Source of the DNA: Streptomyces sp. F001
GTDB lineage: Bacteria; Actinomycetota; Actinomycetes; Streptomycetales; Streptomycetaceae
DNA: 64,000 nt
Direction: 5' to 3'
Assembly: GCF_004187715.1 (NCBI RefSeq)
Contig: NZ_QZWF01000013.1
Location: 91,627-155,626, forward strand
Shown: piece after piece, positions 1-9,328 of the stretch
How the letters are laid out: each line of letters starts with the position of its first letter
Position numbering within the stretch: position 1 is the first letter of the stretch
Notes under the pieces: model-generated
Told to the model about the DNA's origin: nothing
The model's database searches: none
Seen by the model: the letters and a program-made list of their open reading frames with translations, nothing else
Made by a program: the position numbers and the translations under genes

Positions 1-502
1 AGAGGCCGGCGGCCAGGTACCGGTCGGCGTTTCCGGTGATGGTGGTGAGCGTGGACGACCACGCGTTGAGGATGCGCACGGCGCAGTCGCCGTTCGCGGC
101 GGTGCCACCCACGTGCCAGCGCAGCGCGTTCTGGTAGGCGGCGTGGATGTCGTTGTAGAGCTGGGGGTAGTTCTGGCCGTCGCCGCCGCGGATGATCGTG
201 GCCGTGGGGCGGGGCGTCCAGGTGGACTGTGAGTGGGAGTTGGCGGTCAGCCGGTTCCAGCCGGACAGCCAGGGGTCGTTGCCCGCGGCCACCCTGACCT
301 TGGCCCGGTTGATGTCGCCCCAGTTGTGCAGCATGCCGGGGTGGGTGAAGGTCGCGGGGGCCGCGTCGGCCGTGCTGCCCGCCAGCACGGCCGCGGACCC
401 GCCGACTGCGAGGGCGGCGGTGAGGCCGCCGGCGGTCTTCAGCAGACCGCGGCGGCTCAACTCTGGTGTGTGGAGGTGCCTGTGGGGGGAAGTGCGGCTC
501 AT
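1..502 (-). CDS. Secreted alginate-lyase-superfamily protein (partial, runs off left edge)
   Basis: Only the first 167 residues are visible. The protein opens with a twin-arginine signal peptide (SRRGLLKTAGG near residues 16-26, then an Ala-rich hydrophobic stretch). The mature start FTHPGMLHNWGDI matches in position and pattern that of the preceding gene (FAHPGLLHSRADL), so the two look like paralogues of the alginate-lyase (alpha/alpha toroid) superfamily, predicted to cleave uronic-acid-rich polysaccharide outside the cell. GGAG lies 8 bases before the ATG at 502. It is the last visible gene of a six-gene minus-strand operon, 26 bp after its neighbour. The substrate cannot be read from the sequence, and whether the gene is intact beyond the edge is unknown. 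Confidence 0.75.
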   Translation of the reverse strand, partial: MSRTSPHRHLHTPELSRRGLLKTAGGLTAALAVGGSAAVLAGSTADAAPATFTHPGMLHNWGDINRAKVRVAAGNDPWLSGWNRLTANSHSQSTWTPRPTATIIRGGDGQNYPQLYNDIHAAYQNALRWHVGGTAANGDCAVRILNAWSSTLTTITGNADRYLAAGL

Positions 503-528
503 TCGTGCATCTCCATTCCTTGGAGGAT

Positions 529-3500
529 CTACATGGCGGTGATGCTCACCTCGTCGAACTCGGTGGTGCAGCGGGCCAGGGGGCTGCGGGAGCAGACCAC
601 GAGGCCCACGTAGTAGGGGGCGTCGCCGAAGCCGGGGATCTCTCCCTCGGCGAGGGGGGTCCAGCTGACGCCGTCATCGGTGGACAGGGCTGCGGTGAAG
701 GCGGTCCCGGTGCGCTTCAGCCGCAGCAGGCTGGGGAGTTGGGCCGTGCCGTTGCCGGTGAACGTCGACCGGCCGGCCACGGTGGTGCGCAGCATGAGCT
801 GCGCGGTCGTCCCGCCGGAGACGATCGCCCCGGCGGCCTGGTCGAACGGCGACAGGGACTTGGCCATCAGCAGACCCACCCGGTCGGCACTCGCGCCCGT
901 GCGGGAGACCAGCCGGGCGGTGATCTCGCAGTCGCCGGTGACCGGCCGGCGTACGAACTGGCCCGTCATTCCCTGGTTGTTGAGGGTCAGATCGGTTCCG
1001 GCACCGCGCACCACGAAGGTCCCGTCTTCGTATGCGGTGCTGCCGGGGGTGCGAACGTACACCACGCCGTAGGCGCCGAGTTCGTGTTCGTCGAGTACGA
1101 CGTCGCCGAGGTCGCCGTACGACCAGGGTGCGGACGGCGGGGTGCCGACGGTGAGCGTGAGGGTGGAGGTGGCGGTGCCCGCCGCGTTGGCCGCGGTGGT
1201 CGTGACCCTGAACTCTCCCTTCTCGGTGGGTGTTCCGGAGATCAGGCCGGTGCGCGGGTCGAGGCGCAGGCCGTCGGGCAGGCCGCGCGCGGTGAACCGT
1301 ACGGGTTCGTGCGCGGCCCGCAGCAGATGACGGAACTCGTCGCCCCGGTTCGCGAACGCGGTGTCCTGGGAGACGAACTCCGGCTTGGCGGGGGTCGGCA
1401 TCTCGGCGTGCGCCGGAGCCGAACGCGGGCCGCGTCCGTCGGAGTTGGTCTTGACGACGGCGTAGTGGTACGTCGTGCCGGGTCTGCCGGTGGCGTCCGC
1501 GTACCGGATGCGGGTGCCGAAGCCGACCGGGCCGACACCGTTCGCGAGCGTCGTGTACGGACCTGCCGCGTCCTTGGCACGCAGCACCGTGTACGTGGCC
1601 GAGAGGTCCGGGTCGCTCCAGCCGAGCTCGACGGCGTCGGCACCGGTGGCCGCCCGCAGGTCGGTGGCGGTGCGCGTGGGGCGTGGCGTGTGCCAGACCT
1701 CGCCGGTGGCCGACGATGTCACGCTGACGTTGTCGAAGGCGCCGGTGCCGGTCTCGGCGTACGCCTCGTCGACGCCCAGGCAGGAGGTGAGGACGAGCCC
1801 CGCGTATGTCTCACGCCCCAACTCGACCTCGGTGGAGCCGACTTCGGTCCACCGGATGCCGTCCGGGGAGAGGGAGCCGGTGCAGCGTCGGCCCTTGCGC
1901 TCCACGCGCACCCAGTACGGCATCCGCAGCCGGTAGCCGTCGCCGGCGCCCTCGACGTACGGCGCCTGGAGGGGGGTCGCCGACTCCGGCAGCGCGCCGA
2001 GGTCGGAGATCGGGAACGCCGCGGCGTTGGTGATCGCCTGCTGCTGGGAGGGCGGCACGGGCGTGCTGCCGGTGCTGGAGACGGACGCCCCGGCCGACGG
2101 GCGGACGGACCACACGCCGCTCCAGGTGTGCAGCGGCAGCCCCTGGATCAGCATCGAGGCGTGCGCGGCGTCCGGGTCGAGCAAGTCGCGGACGGTGACG
2201 CCGATCTTGGAGTACTGGGAGCTGAGCGGGAACACGATCCGCGCGGTGACGACGCCGTCGCCGTACAGCGGCAGGTGGGCGAGCCGGTAGGTGTCCGCGG
2301 TGCCGCTCGCCGTCAGCACGAAGCGCTCGCCGTCGAAGGATGCGGAGCCCGGAATCCTCACGTTCCCCAGGTCCCGGGTCGACCAGGGCGCGGGGAGACC
2401 GGCAGTCACCGCGGTCCAGGCGGAAGCCGCGCTCGTGCCCAGGGAGTTGGTGGCGGTGACCGTGTAGTGGTACGTCCGTCCCGGGCGGACGTCGTGGTCC
2501 GTGAACCTCGGCGCCTCGACCCCGGACGCGAGCCGCTTGTACGGTCCCTCCGGGCTGGTGGCCCGCCGGACCGTGTAGCCGGTCGCCCACGCCGACGGCA
2601 GCCAGGACACAGTCACGGCGTGGTCGTCGCCGACCGCTGTGATCCCGGCGGGTGCCGTCGGCGCGGCGGGTGAGGCGGGCTCTGTCCCGGCGTAGGTGAG
2701 CGTGCCCCAGCCCGGGTGGTCCTCCTGGTAGCCCTCCATCACACGTGCTCCGTCCGTGCCCCGGAAGATGGCCTTCTCGGTGTGGGGGGCGGGTCTGCCG
2801 AGGCGCCCCGCGTAGTGCGCGTACGCCATCTCCCACAGGGGCCGGAACACGCCGCGCTGCCGGTCGGAGACGGTCAGCTTGATGTACTTGCCGGTGCGGT
2901 CGAGGTCGGGGGTGAACGGTACGGAGTTGTCGCCGAGGTTGTAGCGGGCGAAGTACTCGAAGTTGGCGAGGATCCGGTCGTCGGCGAAGCCGTACAGGTC
3001 CACGCCCTGCTGCCAGGCGACCTCGGCCGCGTCCGCCAGCAGGCCGACCGCGAGCTGTTCGTGGGCCTGGTCGCGGCCGGACTCCTGGCCCTGGCCCGCG
3101 GCGGTGACGATGCGGTGCAGCACCGAGCCGTTGCCGGACCCGGCGGCCGCGAACCGCAGGGCGTCCTCGAACATCACCCGGTTGTCGCAGAACACGGCGA
3201 TGGCGAGGATGGTGCGCAGCGCGGCGATGTCCCAGTTGCCGTTGGCGTACAGGCAGTAGCCGGACAGGGCCGGATACCAGACATCGGTGAAGGAGCGCTC
3301 GCAGCGCAGCACGGACTCCCGGGGCCAGCCGTCGTAGCCGCTGTGCCGCAGGATCTCGGCGGCGTTGACGAACTTGAAGCCCTGGATCCCGGCACCTAGT
3401 TGCCCGTCGGCGCCGGTGATGCCGGTGAGGGAGGCGGCCCAGACGTCGAGGATGTCGCGGGCCTTGTCGGCGTGGCGTACGTCGCCGGTGACCGCCCACA

Positions 3501-3858
3501 TCAGGGCGTTCTGGTAGGTGGCGGCCGCGTCGGTGACGGTCTGGCTGGTGTTGTCGGTGGGGCCGCGGCCCCAGGTGGTGATCTGTCCGGTGTTGCGGAC
3601 GGCGTAGGTGTGCTGGGAACGGAAGTCGGCGGCCAGCGCGGCGAAGCCGGAGGTGATCGGGGCGCGTCCCTGCGCCACCGCGGACTTCATCCGGGCCAGG
3701 TCCGCCCGGGAGTGCAGCAGACCGGGGTGCGCGAAGGCGAACGCCGCTTCGGCGGCCTGGGCCCACGCGGGCGTGGCGGCGGCGGACAGCAGTCCGCCGC
3801 CGGCCACGGCCGCGAGTCCCGCCGTGCCGAGGAGCGTCCGTCGGCTGAAGGAAGGCAC
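529..3858 (-). CDS. Large secreted multidomain polysaccharide lyase-like protein
   Basis: This 1109-residue protein carries a Tat signal (FSRRTLLGTAG, cleavage near ATPAWA at residue 33). Residues about 40-385 resemble the alginate-lyase superfamily catalytic domain. They are followed by a fibronectin type III domain (about 395-487), a beta-sandwich of concanavalin-like type (about 490-715), a second Fn3 domain (about 727-825), a putative Ig domain with the GLPDGLRLDPRTGLISGTP signature (about 830-910) and a second beta-sandwich (about 915-1109). Such accessory modules usually bind or space carbohydrate. AGGAG sits 6 bases before the GTG start, which is preferred over any internal ATG because it precedes the signal peptide. 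The gap to the upstream glycosidase gene is 14 bp, so they are co-transcribed. Catalytic residues could not be assigned with confidence. Confidence 0.8.
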   Translation of the reverse strand: MPSFSRRTLLGTAGLAAVAGGGLLSAAATPAWAQAAEAAFAFAHPGLLHSRADLARMKSAVAQGRAPITSGFAALAADFRSQHTYAVRNTGQITTWGRGPTDNTSQTVTDAAATYQNALMWAVTGDVRHADKARDILDVWAASLTGITGADGQLGAGIQGFKFVNAAEILRHSGYDGWPRESVLRCERSFTDVWYPALSGYCLYANGNWDIAALRTILAIAVFCDNRVMFEDALRFAAAGSGNGSVLHRIVTAAGQGQESGRDQAHEQLAVGLLADAAEVAWQQGVDLYGFADDRILANFEYFARYNLGDNSVPFTPDLDRTGKYIKLTVSDRQRGVFRPLWEMAYAHYAGRLGRPAPHTEKAIFRGTDGARVMEGYQEDHPGWGTLTYAGTEPASPAAPTAPAGITAVGDDHAVTVSWLPSAWATGYTVRRATSPEGPYKRLASGVEAPRFTDHDVRPGRTYHYTVTATNSLGTSAASAWTAVTAGLPAPWSTRDLGNVRIPGSASFDGERFVLTASGTADTYRLAHLPLYGDGVVTARIVFPLSSQYSKIGVTVRDLLDPDAAHASMLIQGLPLHTWSGVWSVRPSAGASVSSTGSTPVPPSQQQAITNAAAFPISDLGALPESATPLQAPYVEGAGDGYRLRMPYWVRVERKGRRCTGSLSPDGIRWTEVGSTEVELGRETYAGLVLTSCLGVDEAYAETGTGAFDNVSVTSSATGEVWHTPRPTRTATDLRAATGADAVELGWSDPDLSATYTVLRAKDAAGPYTTLANGVGPVGFGTRIRYADATGRPGTTYHYAVVKTNSDGRGPRSAPAHAEMPTPAKPEFVSQDTAFANRGDEFRHLLRAAHEPVRFTARGLPDGLRLDPRTGLISGTPTEKGEFRVTTTAANAAGTATSTLTLTVGTPPSAPWSYGDLGDVVLDEHELGAYGVVYVRTPGSTAYEDGTFVVRGAGTDLTLNNQGMTGQFVRRPVTGDCEITARLVSRTGASADRVGLLMAKSLSPFDQAAGAIVSGGTTAQLMLRTTVAGRSTFTGNGTAQLPSLLRLKRTGTAFTAALSTDDGVSWTPLAEGEIPGFGDAPYYVGLVVCSRSPLARCTTEFDEVSITAM

Positions 3859-3872
3859 GGGTCACTCCTGGA

Positions 3873-5654
3873 TTACGGGTTCTGCACGGTCAGTACGAGG
3901 GCCTTGGTGGCCGTGCCCGCGCTGTTGGTGGCCGAGACAGTGACCGTGTGGGTGCCGCGTTTCTGCGGGGTCCCGGAGATCAGTCCGGTCTTCTCGTCGA
4001 TCCTCAGGCCCTCCGGCAGCCCCTCGGCACCGAACGACGTCGGCAGCGCGGTCGCAGTGACGAGGTGGTTGAAGATGCGCTTCTTGGTGGTCGTCACCTC
4101 GCCCGCGCTGGTGATCTCGGGGGCCACGGTGGCGGCCGGCGTGGCGGCGTCCAGGAAGCGGAGGTCCTTCACGTGCTCGTTGACGAACATCGGGACCATG
4201 TCCGGGATCAGATACCAGCCGGGCTTGCGCATCTTGTCGTGGATGACCGTGCCGTTGATCTGCAGGTTCTGGAAGGTGAGGTTCTTGATGGCGCGGTCCG
4301 CGTCATAGCCGACGACGATCGGCATGATGGCGTTCCTGCCGTCGTACGACAGGTTCCGGACGTAGACGTCCTGGATGCCCCGGCCGGGCGTGGCGTTGTA
4401 CCGGTTGGCCATGACCCGCATGTTGAACAGCTGGCCCCAGGTGAAGTCCTCCACCCGGACGTCCTGGATGCGCACGTTCCGGATGAGGTTGCTGTCGCCG
4501 GGGTTCAGGGCGAAGCAGCCCTGGTAGAGGACCTGCGGTTCGCGGTGCTGGAGGACGTCGATGTTGCTGAAGACGATGTTCTCGATGACCTCGGGCTTCT
4601 CCGGGTTGCCGTGTGTGCCCATGTTCACGGGGTGCGCGACGTCCGCCCACAGGGTGGAGTTGCGGACGGTGACGTTGCGGCAGTCGCCGTAGTAGTCCCA
4701 GCGGTGGGCGTAGATGGCGATGCAGTCGTCGCTGTTGCGCATCCAGACGCCCTCGATCAGGACGTCCTCGCTGCTGAACACGTCGATGCCGTCGCCCCAC
4801 TGGCCGGAGCTGTAGGAGTGCAGGTTGCGGACGGTGACCTGCTTGGACTGGCCGATGGTGCACGAGTAGCCGGTCTTGAGGTTCATGACGAGGACGCCGT
4901 CGATCTCGATGTTCTTCGAGAACGCCACCGTGGTGCCGCCGTCCGTCTCGGCGATGATGCCACGGCCAATCAGCCGGGCGTTCTCCACGTTGTTGAACGA
5001 CACCTGGGCCTTCAGCACGGCGCCGCCGGCCAGGTAGACCGTCTTCCCGCTGGGCACCTGCAGCACGTTGTCCGGGACGGTGTGGATACCCGGGCCGAAG
5101 TAGATGACGTCCTCGTCGTCCTCCTCGGGCCGCCTCTTCTCGATCGGGTTGGCGTGCAGTTGCAGGTTGCCGTAGATGTCACCGTCGATCTCGATCGAGA
5201 GGTTGCGCGGCTCGGTGAGACTGAAGGTGATGGTGTCGCCGCTGACCTCGTGCGGGATGGCGTACGACAGCGGGCGGATCCGTGCGGAGCCGATGGCGCC
5301 CTTGGACGAGGTGACCTGGACCTCGACGGTGCCGGTGAAGTCGAGGCCGGCGACCGAGGTGTGCCGGATGATGCCGGCGCCGGTCTTCTCGTTGATGGTC
5401 TTCGTGCCGACGCGCAGGACCGGCACCGGCTTCCACTGGCCACCGGGGGTGCGGGCCTTGACGACGAAGCTCGTGTTGATCGGCATCGCGCCCGGCACGG
5501 GGTGGATCACCAGCCGGTCGCCGGCCTCCGGTCTGTCCTCATCCGCTGCCGCGGTGCCTGCTGCCGCTCCGATCAGGGAGTAGGCCGCTGCGGCGGCTCC
5601 CGCGGCCTGGATGACGGTGCGCCGGGTCAGGCCGGTGCTCTGGGTTTCGTTCAT
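3873..5654 (-). CDS. Secreted right-handed beta-helix glycosidase (GH28/GH49-like)
   Basis: This 593-residue Tat-exported protein (TRRTVIQAAGAA at residues 10-21) has a jelly-roll-like N-terminal part, then a parallel beta-helix from about residue 150 to 490 with serial turn repeats. The acidic pair in GDGIDVFSSEDV and NSDDCIAIYAHRW resembles the catalytic Asp arrangement of polygalacturonase-type GH28 and dextranase-type GH49 enzymes. The C-terminal 75 residues form a putative Ig domain (GLPEGLRIDEKTGLISGTP) like the one in the adjacent lyase-like protein. AAGGAAC precedes the ATG at 5654. It lies 31 bp after the permease gene of the same operon. Hydrolysis of an acidic or branched polysaccharide is inferred; GH family and substrate remain open. 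Confidence 0.78.
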   Translation of the reverse strand: MNETQSTGLTRRTVIQAAGAAAAAYSLIGAAAGTAAADEDRPEAGDRLVIHPVPGAMPINTSFVVKARTPGGQWKPVPVLRVGTKTINEKTGAGIIRHTSVAGLDFTGTVEVQVTSSKGAIGSARIRPLSYAIPHEVSGDTITFSLTEPRNLSIEIDGDIYGNLQLHANPIEKRRPEEDDEDVIYFGPGIHTVPDNVLQVPSGKTVYLAGGAVLKAQVSFNNVENARLIGRGIIAETDGGTTVAFSKNIEIDGVLVMNLKTGYSCTIGQSKQVTVRNLHSYSSGQWGDGIDVFSSEDVLIEGVWMRNSDDCIAIYAHRWDYYGDCRNVTVRNSTLWADVAHPVNMGTHGNPEKPEVIENIVFSNIDVLQHREPQVLYQGCFALNPGDSNLIRNVRIQDVRVEDFTWGQLFNMRVMANRYNATPGRGIQDVYVRNLSYDGRNAIMPIVVGYDADRAIKNLTFQNLQINGTVIHDKMRKPGWYLIPDMVPMFVNEHVKDLRFLDAATPAATVAPEITSAGEVTTTKKRIFNHLVTATALPTSFGAEGLPEGLRIDEKTGLISGTPQKRGTHTVTVSATNSAGTATKALVLTVQNP

Positions 5655-5685
5655 GGTGAAGTTCCTTAAGAAAAAGGGAAGTTGG

Positions 5686-6549
5686 CTACTTGAGACCGGA
5701 GGTGGACATTCCGGCGACGAAGCCGCGCTGGGCGACGAGGAAGATCAGCAGGATCGGGACGACGTACATCACGGAGGCCGCGGCCTGGAGGTTGGCGACG
5801 GGCGCGCCGGCCCCGTTGACGTAGGTGGTCATGACGGCGACGGCGAGCGTGGAGTGGTCGGTGGACAGCAGCAGCTGCGGGGCGATGTAGTCGCCCCAGG
5901 TCCAGGTGAAGGCGATGATGAAGCTCGCGGAGAGCACCGGCCAGGACTGCGGCAGGAAGATCCGCCAGAAGATCTGGATATAGCCGGCGCCGTCGATGAT
6001 CGCGGCCTCCTCCAGTTCGCGGGGCAGGCCGGCGAAGAACTGCCGGAAGAGGAAGACCAGGTACGGCGCGGCGGACAGGCCCCACAGCACCCACGGCCAG
6101 TAGGTGTCGACCATGCCGAGCTTCGCGAAGATCAGATAGGTCGGGAAGAGCGTGATGAGCTGGGGCAGCATCATCGAGCCGAGCAGGATGCCGAACAGGA
6201 TCTTCTTGCCGGGGGCGTTCAGGCGGGCGAAGCCGAAGCCGACCCAGGCGGAGCTGAGGGTGACCAGCGTGGCGTAGATGAGGGCGATGACGAGGGAGTT
6301 GCGGGCGTAGCCGAGGAAGTCGATGAGGTGGAAGGCGTCGGCGAAGTTGTGCCACTGGATCGTGTCGGGCAGCCAGTGCACGGGGGACGCGGCCAGTTCC
6401 TCCGGTGACTTCAGTCCGGCGAGGACCAGCCAGCCGAAGGGGCCGAGGAAGAGACCGGTGACGGCGACGAGGACCGTGTAGAGGACGAGGCGGTTGACGC
6501 GTACCCGCACCCGGGCAGCGGACTTCGGCGGCAGGCTGGTGACGGTCAC
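5686..6549 (-). CDS. Carbohydrate ABC transporter permease (MalG/LacG type)
   Basis: This 287-residue inner-membrane permease has about six hydrophobic segments. Its EAA loop reads LEEAAIIDGAGYIQIFWRIF, the ATPase-docking motif of sugar importers. Although the frame stays open far upstream, the real start is the GTG at 6549 (VTVTSLPPKS): its first bases overlap the stop of the preceding permease gene (shared GTGA, 6546-6549), the protein then has normal family length, and the upstream part is low-complexity antisense-type translation. It pairs with the adjacent permease and the lipoprotein binding protein. No ATPase gene is in the operon. Confidence 0.92.
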   Translation of the reverse strand: MTVTSLPPKSAARVRVRVNRLVLYTVLVAVTGLFLGPFGWLVLAGLKSPEELAASPVHWLPDTIQWHNFADAFHLIDFLGYARNSLVIALIYATLVTLSSAWVGFGFARLNAPGKKILFGILLGSMMLPQLITLFPTYLIFAKLGMVDTYWPWVLWGLSAAPYLVFLFRQFFAGLPRELEEAAIIDGAGYIQIFWRIFLPQSWPVLSASFIIAFTWTWGDYIAPQLLLSTDHSTLAVAVMTTYVNGAGAPVANLQAAASVMYVVPILLIFLVAQRGFVAGMSTSGLK

Positions 6550-7544
6550 TTCTTCGCCTCCGGGTCGACGTTGTAGAACACCACGCCGGACGAGAACCTG
6601 AAGATGAGTCCGGTCGCGACGAGGATCAGGACGAAGAGCACCCACAGCAGCGCGGAGGCGTAGCCGTAGCGGCCGACCGCGAAGTACTGCGCGAACACGT
6701 GCATCATGTACTGGTAGTTGGACTGCGGAATCGCGGTGACGCCGGCGGTGGTGGCGTCGGCGGACAGCAGCAGCGGCATGATGGTCTGGACCGAGGCGAT
6801 CACCCCGGTCACGGTCTGGAAGAGCAGCACGGGCGACAGCAGGGGCACGGTGATGCTGCGGAAGGTCCGCCATGCGCTCGCCCCGTCGATGCGGGCCGCC
6901 TCGTGCAGCTCGCGGGGGACGTCCTGGAGCCCCGCCAACGAGATGATCATGATGTTTCCGGCGCCCCAGAGCACCACCATCAGCAGGACGTAGCGCGCGT
7001 AGGGGTCGGCGAGCCAGCCGAGGGCGTCGAAGCCGAAGATGTTCAGGGCACCGTTGGTGGCACCGGAGTTCGTGTCGAAGAGCTGCTTGAAGGCGATACC
7101 CGCGCCCACCGGCGGCACCACGGCCGGCAGATAGAGCAGGGTGCGGAACAAGCCGCGCGCCTTCAACGGCCGGTTGACCAGGACGGCGAGCCCGAGCCCC
7201 CCGATGATCGACAGCGGCACCGAGGTGATGGCGAACAGGCCCGTACGCCCCAGGGCGTCCCAGGTCACCGAGTCGGACAGCAGCTCGCGGTAGTTGTCGA
7301 GCCCGACGTAGCGCCAGTGCGGCGAGATGCCGTCGAACGTGGTGAAGCTCAGCCACAGCGCGTACGCCATGGGGGCGATGGTCAGCAGCAGGAAGCCGAT
7401 GATCCACGGCGAGGTGAACATGTAGAAGGCGCGTTGCCGGCGCGCGTTCATGGAGATCCGCGGCCGGTTCGCCGCCGCGGGCCGGTCGGCCGCCTTGGCC
7501 GTATCGGTGCCGCCCTGCGCGGAGGATATCTGCCCGACGGTCAT
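6546..7544 (-). CDS. Carbohydrate ABC transporter permease (MalF/LacF type)
   Basis: This 332-residue membrane protein has a cytoplasmic N-terminus of about 35 residues, six hydrophobic segments and an EAA loop (LHEAARIDGASAWRTFRSI) near residue 220. It forms the permease heterodimer with the gene that overlaps its stop by 4 bp, and its own ATG overlaps the stop of the binding-protein gene by 4 bp (7541-7544), so the three are translationally coupled. The protein would import the oligosaccharide released by the secreted enzymes encoded in the same operon; the sugar itself is inferred only from context. Confidence 0.92.
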   Translation of the reverse strand: MTVGQISSAQGGTDTAKAADRPAAANRPRISMNARRQRAFYMFTSPWIIGFLLLTIAPMAYALWLSFTTFDGISPHWRYVGLDNYRELLSDSVTWDALGRTGLFAITSVPLSIIGGLGLAVLVNRPLKARGLFRTLLYLPAVVPPVGAGIAFKQLFDTNSGATNGALNIFGFDALGWLADPYARYVLLMVVLWGAGNIMIISLAGLQDVPRELHEAARIDGASAWRTFRSITVPLLSPVLLFQTVTGVIASVQTIMPLLLSADATTAGVTAIPQSNYQYMMHVFAQYFAVGRYGYASALLWVLFVLILVATGLIFRFSSGVVFYNVDPEAKK

Positions 7545-8890
7545 CCCACCTGCTCCTTACCGCGCTTGAGCTGCTCGTTCATGGCCGAGTTCAGCCGCCG
7601 GGCGAGGGTGTCCACGGACATGTCGCCCCTCATCGCCGCAGGGGCGATCTGGTTGAAGATGGACTCCAGGCCTTCCCACTTGGCGTAGGGGGTGAAGGAG
7701 GCCACGGAGAAGTGCTTCAGTTCGGCCTCCTGCACCTTGAGCACCTGTTTCTGGTGCTCCTCCTGAGCCGGCATCAGGGAGCGCAGGGACTTCAGGGTGG
7801 GGATACCCCAGCCGCCCGAGGCGCGTGCCTTGGCCGGTGCCTCGCCGAAGAACCACTCGAAGACCCGCCACGCGGCGTCCTTGTTCCGCGCCTTGCGGGG
7901 CATCCACAGGCCGGTGCCGCCCTGGCAGGTGCTGATCCGCGGACCGCCCTCGAACACCGGGGCGGGGGCGAGACGGGACACCTCGGCCAGTTTCGGGGCG
8001 GTGTTGATCAGGCCGCCGAGCCAGTAGCCGCAGTTCGACATCGCCATGCGGTTGGCCTGGTAGGTGGGCCCGTCCCAGGTGTTGGGGTCGGGATCGATGA
8101 TGCTCGGCCCGACCCTGACCCGGCAGTAGTCGATGTACCAGCCCAGGGCCTTGCGGGCCTCGGGGCTGGAGAAGTCGACCTGGGAGAAGTCGTCGGTGAA
8201 CAGGTTGCCGCCGGCGGCCGCCGTCAGGCTCGTCAGCAGGATGGCCTTGCCGAGACCGTTGTAACTGCCGCCGAACACGGTTGTCTGCCCGTTCTTGCGC
8301 TGCACCAGCCGCTCGGCGTTGTCCAGCCACTCCTCGTAGGTGACCGGTTCGGTCTCCGACGGGTAGTCGACGCCTGTCTTGTCGAAGAGCGCGGTGTTGT
8401 ACCAGTACATGGAGTCCTGGGAGAAGTCCTTCGCCATGCCGTAGCGCGGACCCTTGCCCTGCGTCCTGCCGTCGTAGCGCCACAGGTCGTTGACGGGATC
8501 GAGGTCGTCGAGCCTGAGGATGCTGCTCCTGGCGAAGTACGGGTCGAGCTCCTCGGCCACGTCCCGCGCCGCGAAGTACGCCGCGTCCACGGCGCCGATG
8601 CCGCGCACCAGATCCGGCGGGTTGCCGTTGGTCAGCATCGCGATCAGTTTGGTGATGTCGTACTTCACCGTTCTGATCTTGACGCCGAGGTCCTTCTGGG
8701 CCTGCTTGATCAGCTCCGGGGTGAGGTCGTCGGGGTTGATCATCAGTGTGACGGTCTCCCCCGAGCCGCTGACTCCGGAGGACACCTGCATCGCACAACC
8801 GCTCAGCGCCGCCGCACCGGCCACGGCGCCGCCGGCCGACAGGGCGAGAAACCGGCGGCGGCTGGGGGGAGCACCGGCGTGGGAAGGCAT
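7541..8890 (-). CDS. Lipoprotein extracellular sugar-binding protein
   Basis: This is a solute-binding protein of 449 residues from the ABC sugar-importer family. The ATG at 8890 is chosen because it is followed directly by a Tat-type signal (SRRRFLALSAGG) and a lipobox (ALSGC), and is preceded by a purine-rich AGGTGAGG; the frame continues 22 codons upstream without a sensible signal. The mature part shows the usual two-lobe pattern with aromatic-rich segments (DSMYWYNTALF, NCGYWLGGL) that commonly contact sugars. First gene of the six-gene minus-strand operon; a perfect 16-bp palindrome lies 68 bp upstream. Confidence 0.9.
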   Translation of the reverse strand: MPSHAGAPPSRRRFLALSAGGAVAGAAALSGCAMQVSSGVSGSGETVTLMINPDDLTPELIKQAQKDLGVKIRTVKYDITKLIAMLTNGNPPDLVRGIGAVDAAYFAARDVAEELDPYFARSSILRLDDLDPVNDLWRYDGRTQGKGPRYGMAKDFSQDSMYWYNTALFDKTGVDYPSETEPVTYEEWLDNAERLVQRKNGQTTVFGGSYNGLGKAILLTSLTAAAGGNLFTDDFSQVDFSSPEARKALGWYIDYCRVRVGPSIIDPDPNTWDGPTYQANRMAMSNCGYWLGGLINTAPKLAEVSRLAPAPVFEGGPRISTCQGGTGLWMPRKARNKDAAWRVFEWFFGEAPAKARASGGWGIPTLKSLRSLMPAQEEHQKQVLKVQEAELKHFSVASFTPYAKWEGLESIFNQIAPAAMRGDMSVDTLARRLNSAMNEQLKRGKEQVG

Positions 8891-8957
8891 GGGGGCCTCA
8901 CCTTCTGGTTCGGGGAGCACGGCACGGCCGGATCGCGGATCTGGCCGCAGTAACAAG

Positions 8958-8973
8958 TAGCAACCGGTTGCTA
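8958..8973. promoter_or_regulatory. Perfect 16-bp palindrome, candidate LacI-family operator
   Basis: TAGCAACCGGTTGCTA is identical to its reverse complement and has the central CG step typical of LacI-family operators. It lies 68 bp before the start codon of the minus-strand lyase/transport operon. The CAACCGGTTG core recurs at 9156 and, nearly, at 11688, which links the divergent operons to a common regulator, most simply the LacI protein encoded at 10494. Confidence 0.65.
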
Positions 8974-9155
8974 TGACCGAGTGGCCAGAGCTTCGGCCCG
9001 TCCGGAGGGCGCGTCAAGAGTCCTCGCGGAATTTCGAAAGGTCCACGAAACGCCGATGACCCGCCCCAAGAGGCCCGACGGCGAGCCTCAACTGACCGCT
9101 GACCAGCGCGGACCCAGGATCGCCGCACGGGCGCGAAACCGGGCGGCCACTTCGA

Positions 9156-9165
9156 CAACCGGTTG
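9156..9165. promoter_or_regulatory. CAACCGGTTG palindrome, second candidate LacI operator
   Basis: This perfect 10-bp palindrome repeats the core of the site at 8958-8973, about 195 bp away in the same divergent intergenic region. Paired operators at this distance can support DNA looping by tetrameric LacI-family repressors; that is inference. Confidence 0.5.
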
Positions 9166-9316
9166 CCCACATCTCGCAGGGCGGACGCGCTCGGCACCCG
9201 TCCTCCGTCGTGACGTCGGCTTCCGTGGCCGACGACCCGAAAACTTGCGGATCTTCCGCCGCGTTCCGCCGATTGACCCTCCGTCGACTGCGGATCTACG
9301 GTAGAAGACGCTTTCA

Positions 9317-9328
9317 GAAAATGTTTCC
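9317..9328. promoter_or_regulatory. GAAAATGTTTCC, candidate LacI-type site before the dehydrogenase
   Basis: GAAAATGTTTCC differs little from the palindromic GGAAACGTTTCC type bound by several LacI-family repressors. It sits 27 bp before the dehydrogenase ATG, in a position where binding would block transcription. Confidence 0.35.

Noticed and set aside
466..2673. 735-codon plus-strand open frame opposite the large lyase-like gene
   Set aside because: The opposite strand has a signal peptide, ordered domains and a ribosome site; the plus-strand product is Gly/Arg/Val-rich without homology.
6550..7407. Apparent N-terminal extension fusing extra sequence to the MalG-type permease
   Set aside because: This is out-of-frame translation of the adjacent permease gene; the GTG at 6549 gives normal family length and overlaps the preceding stop.
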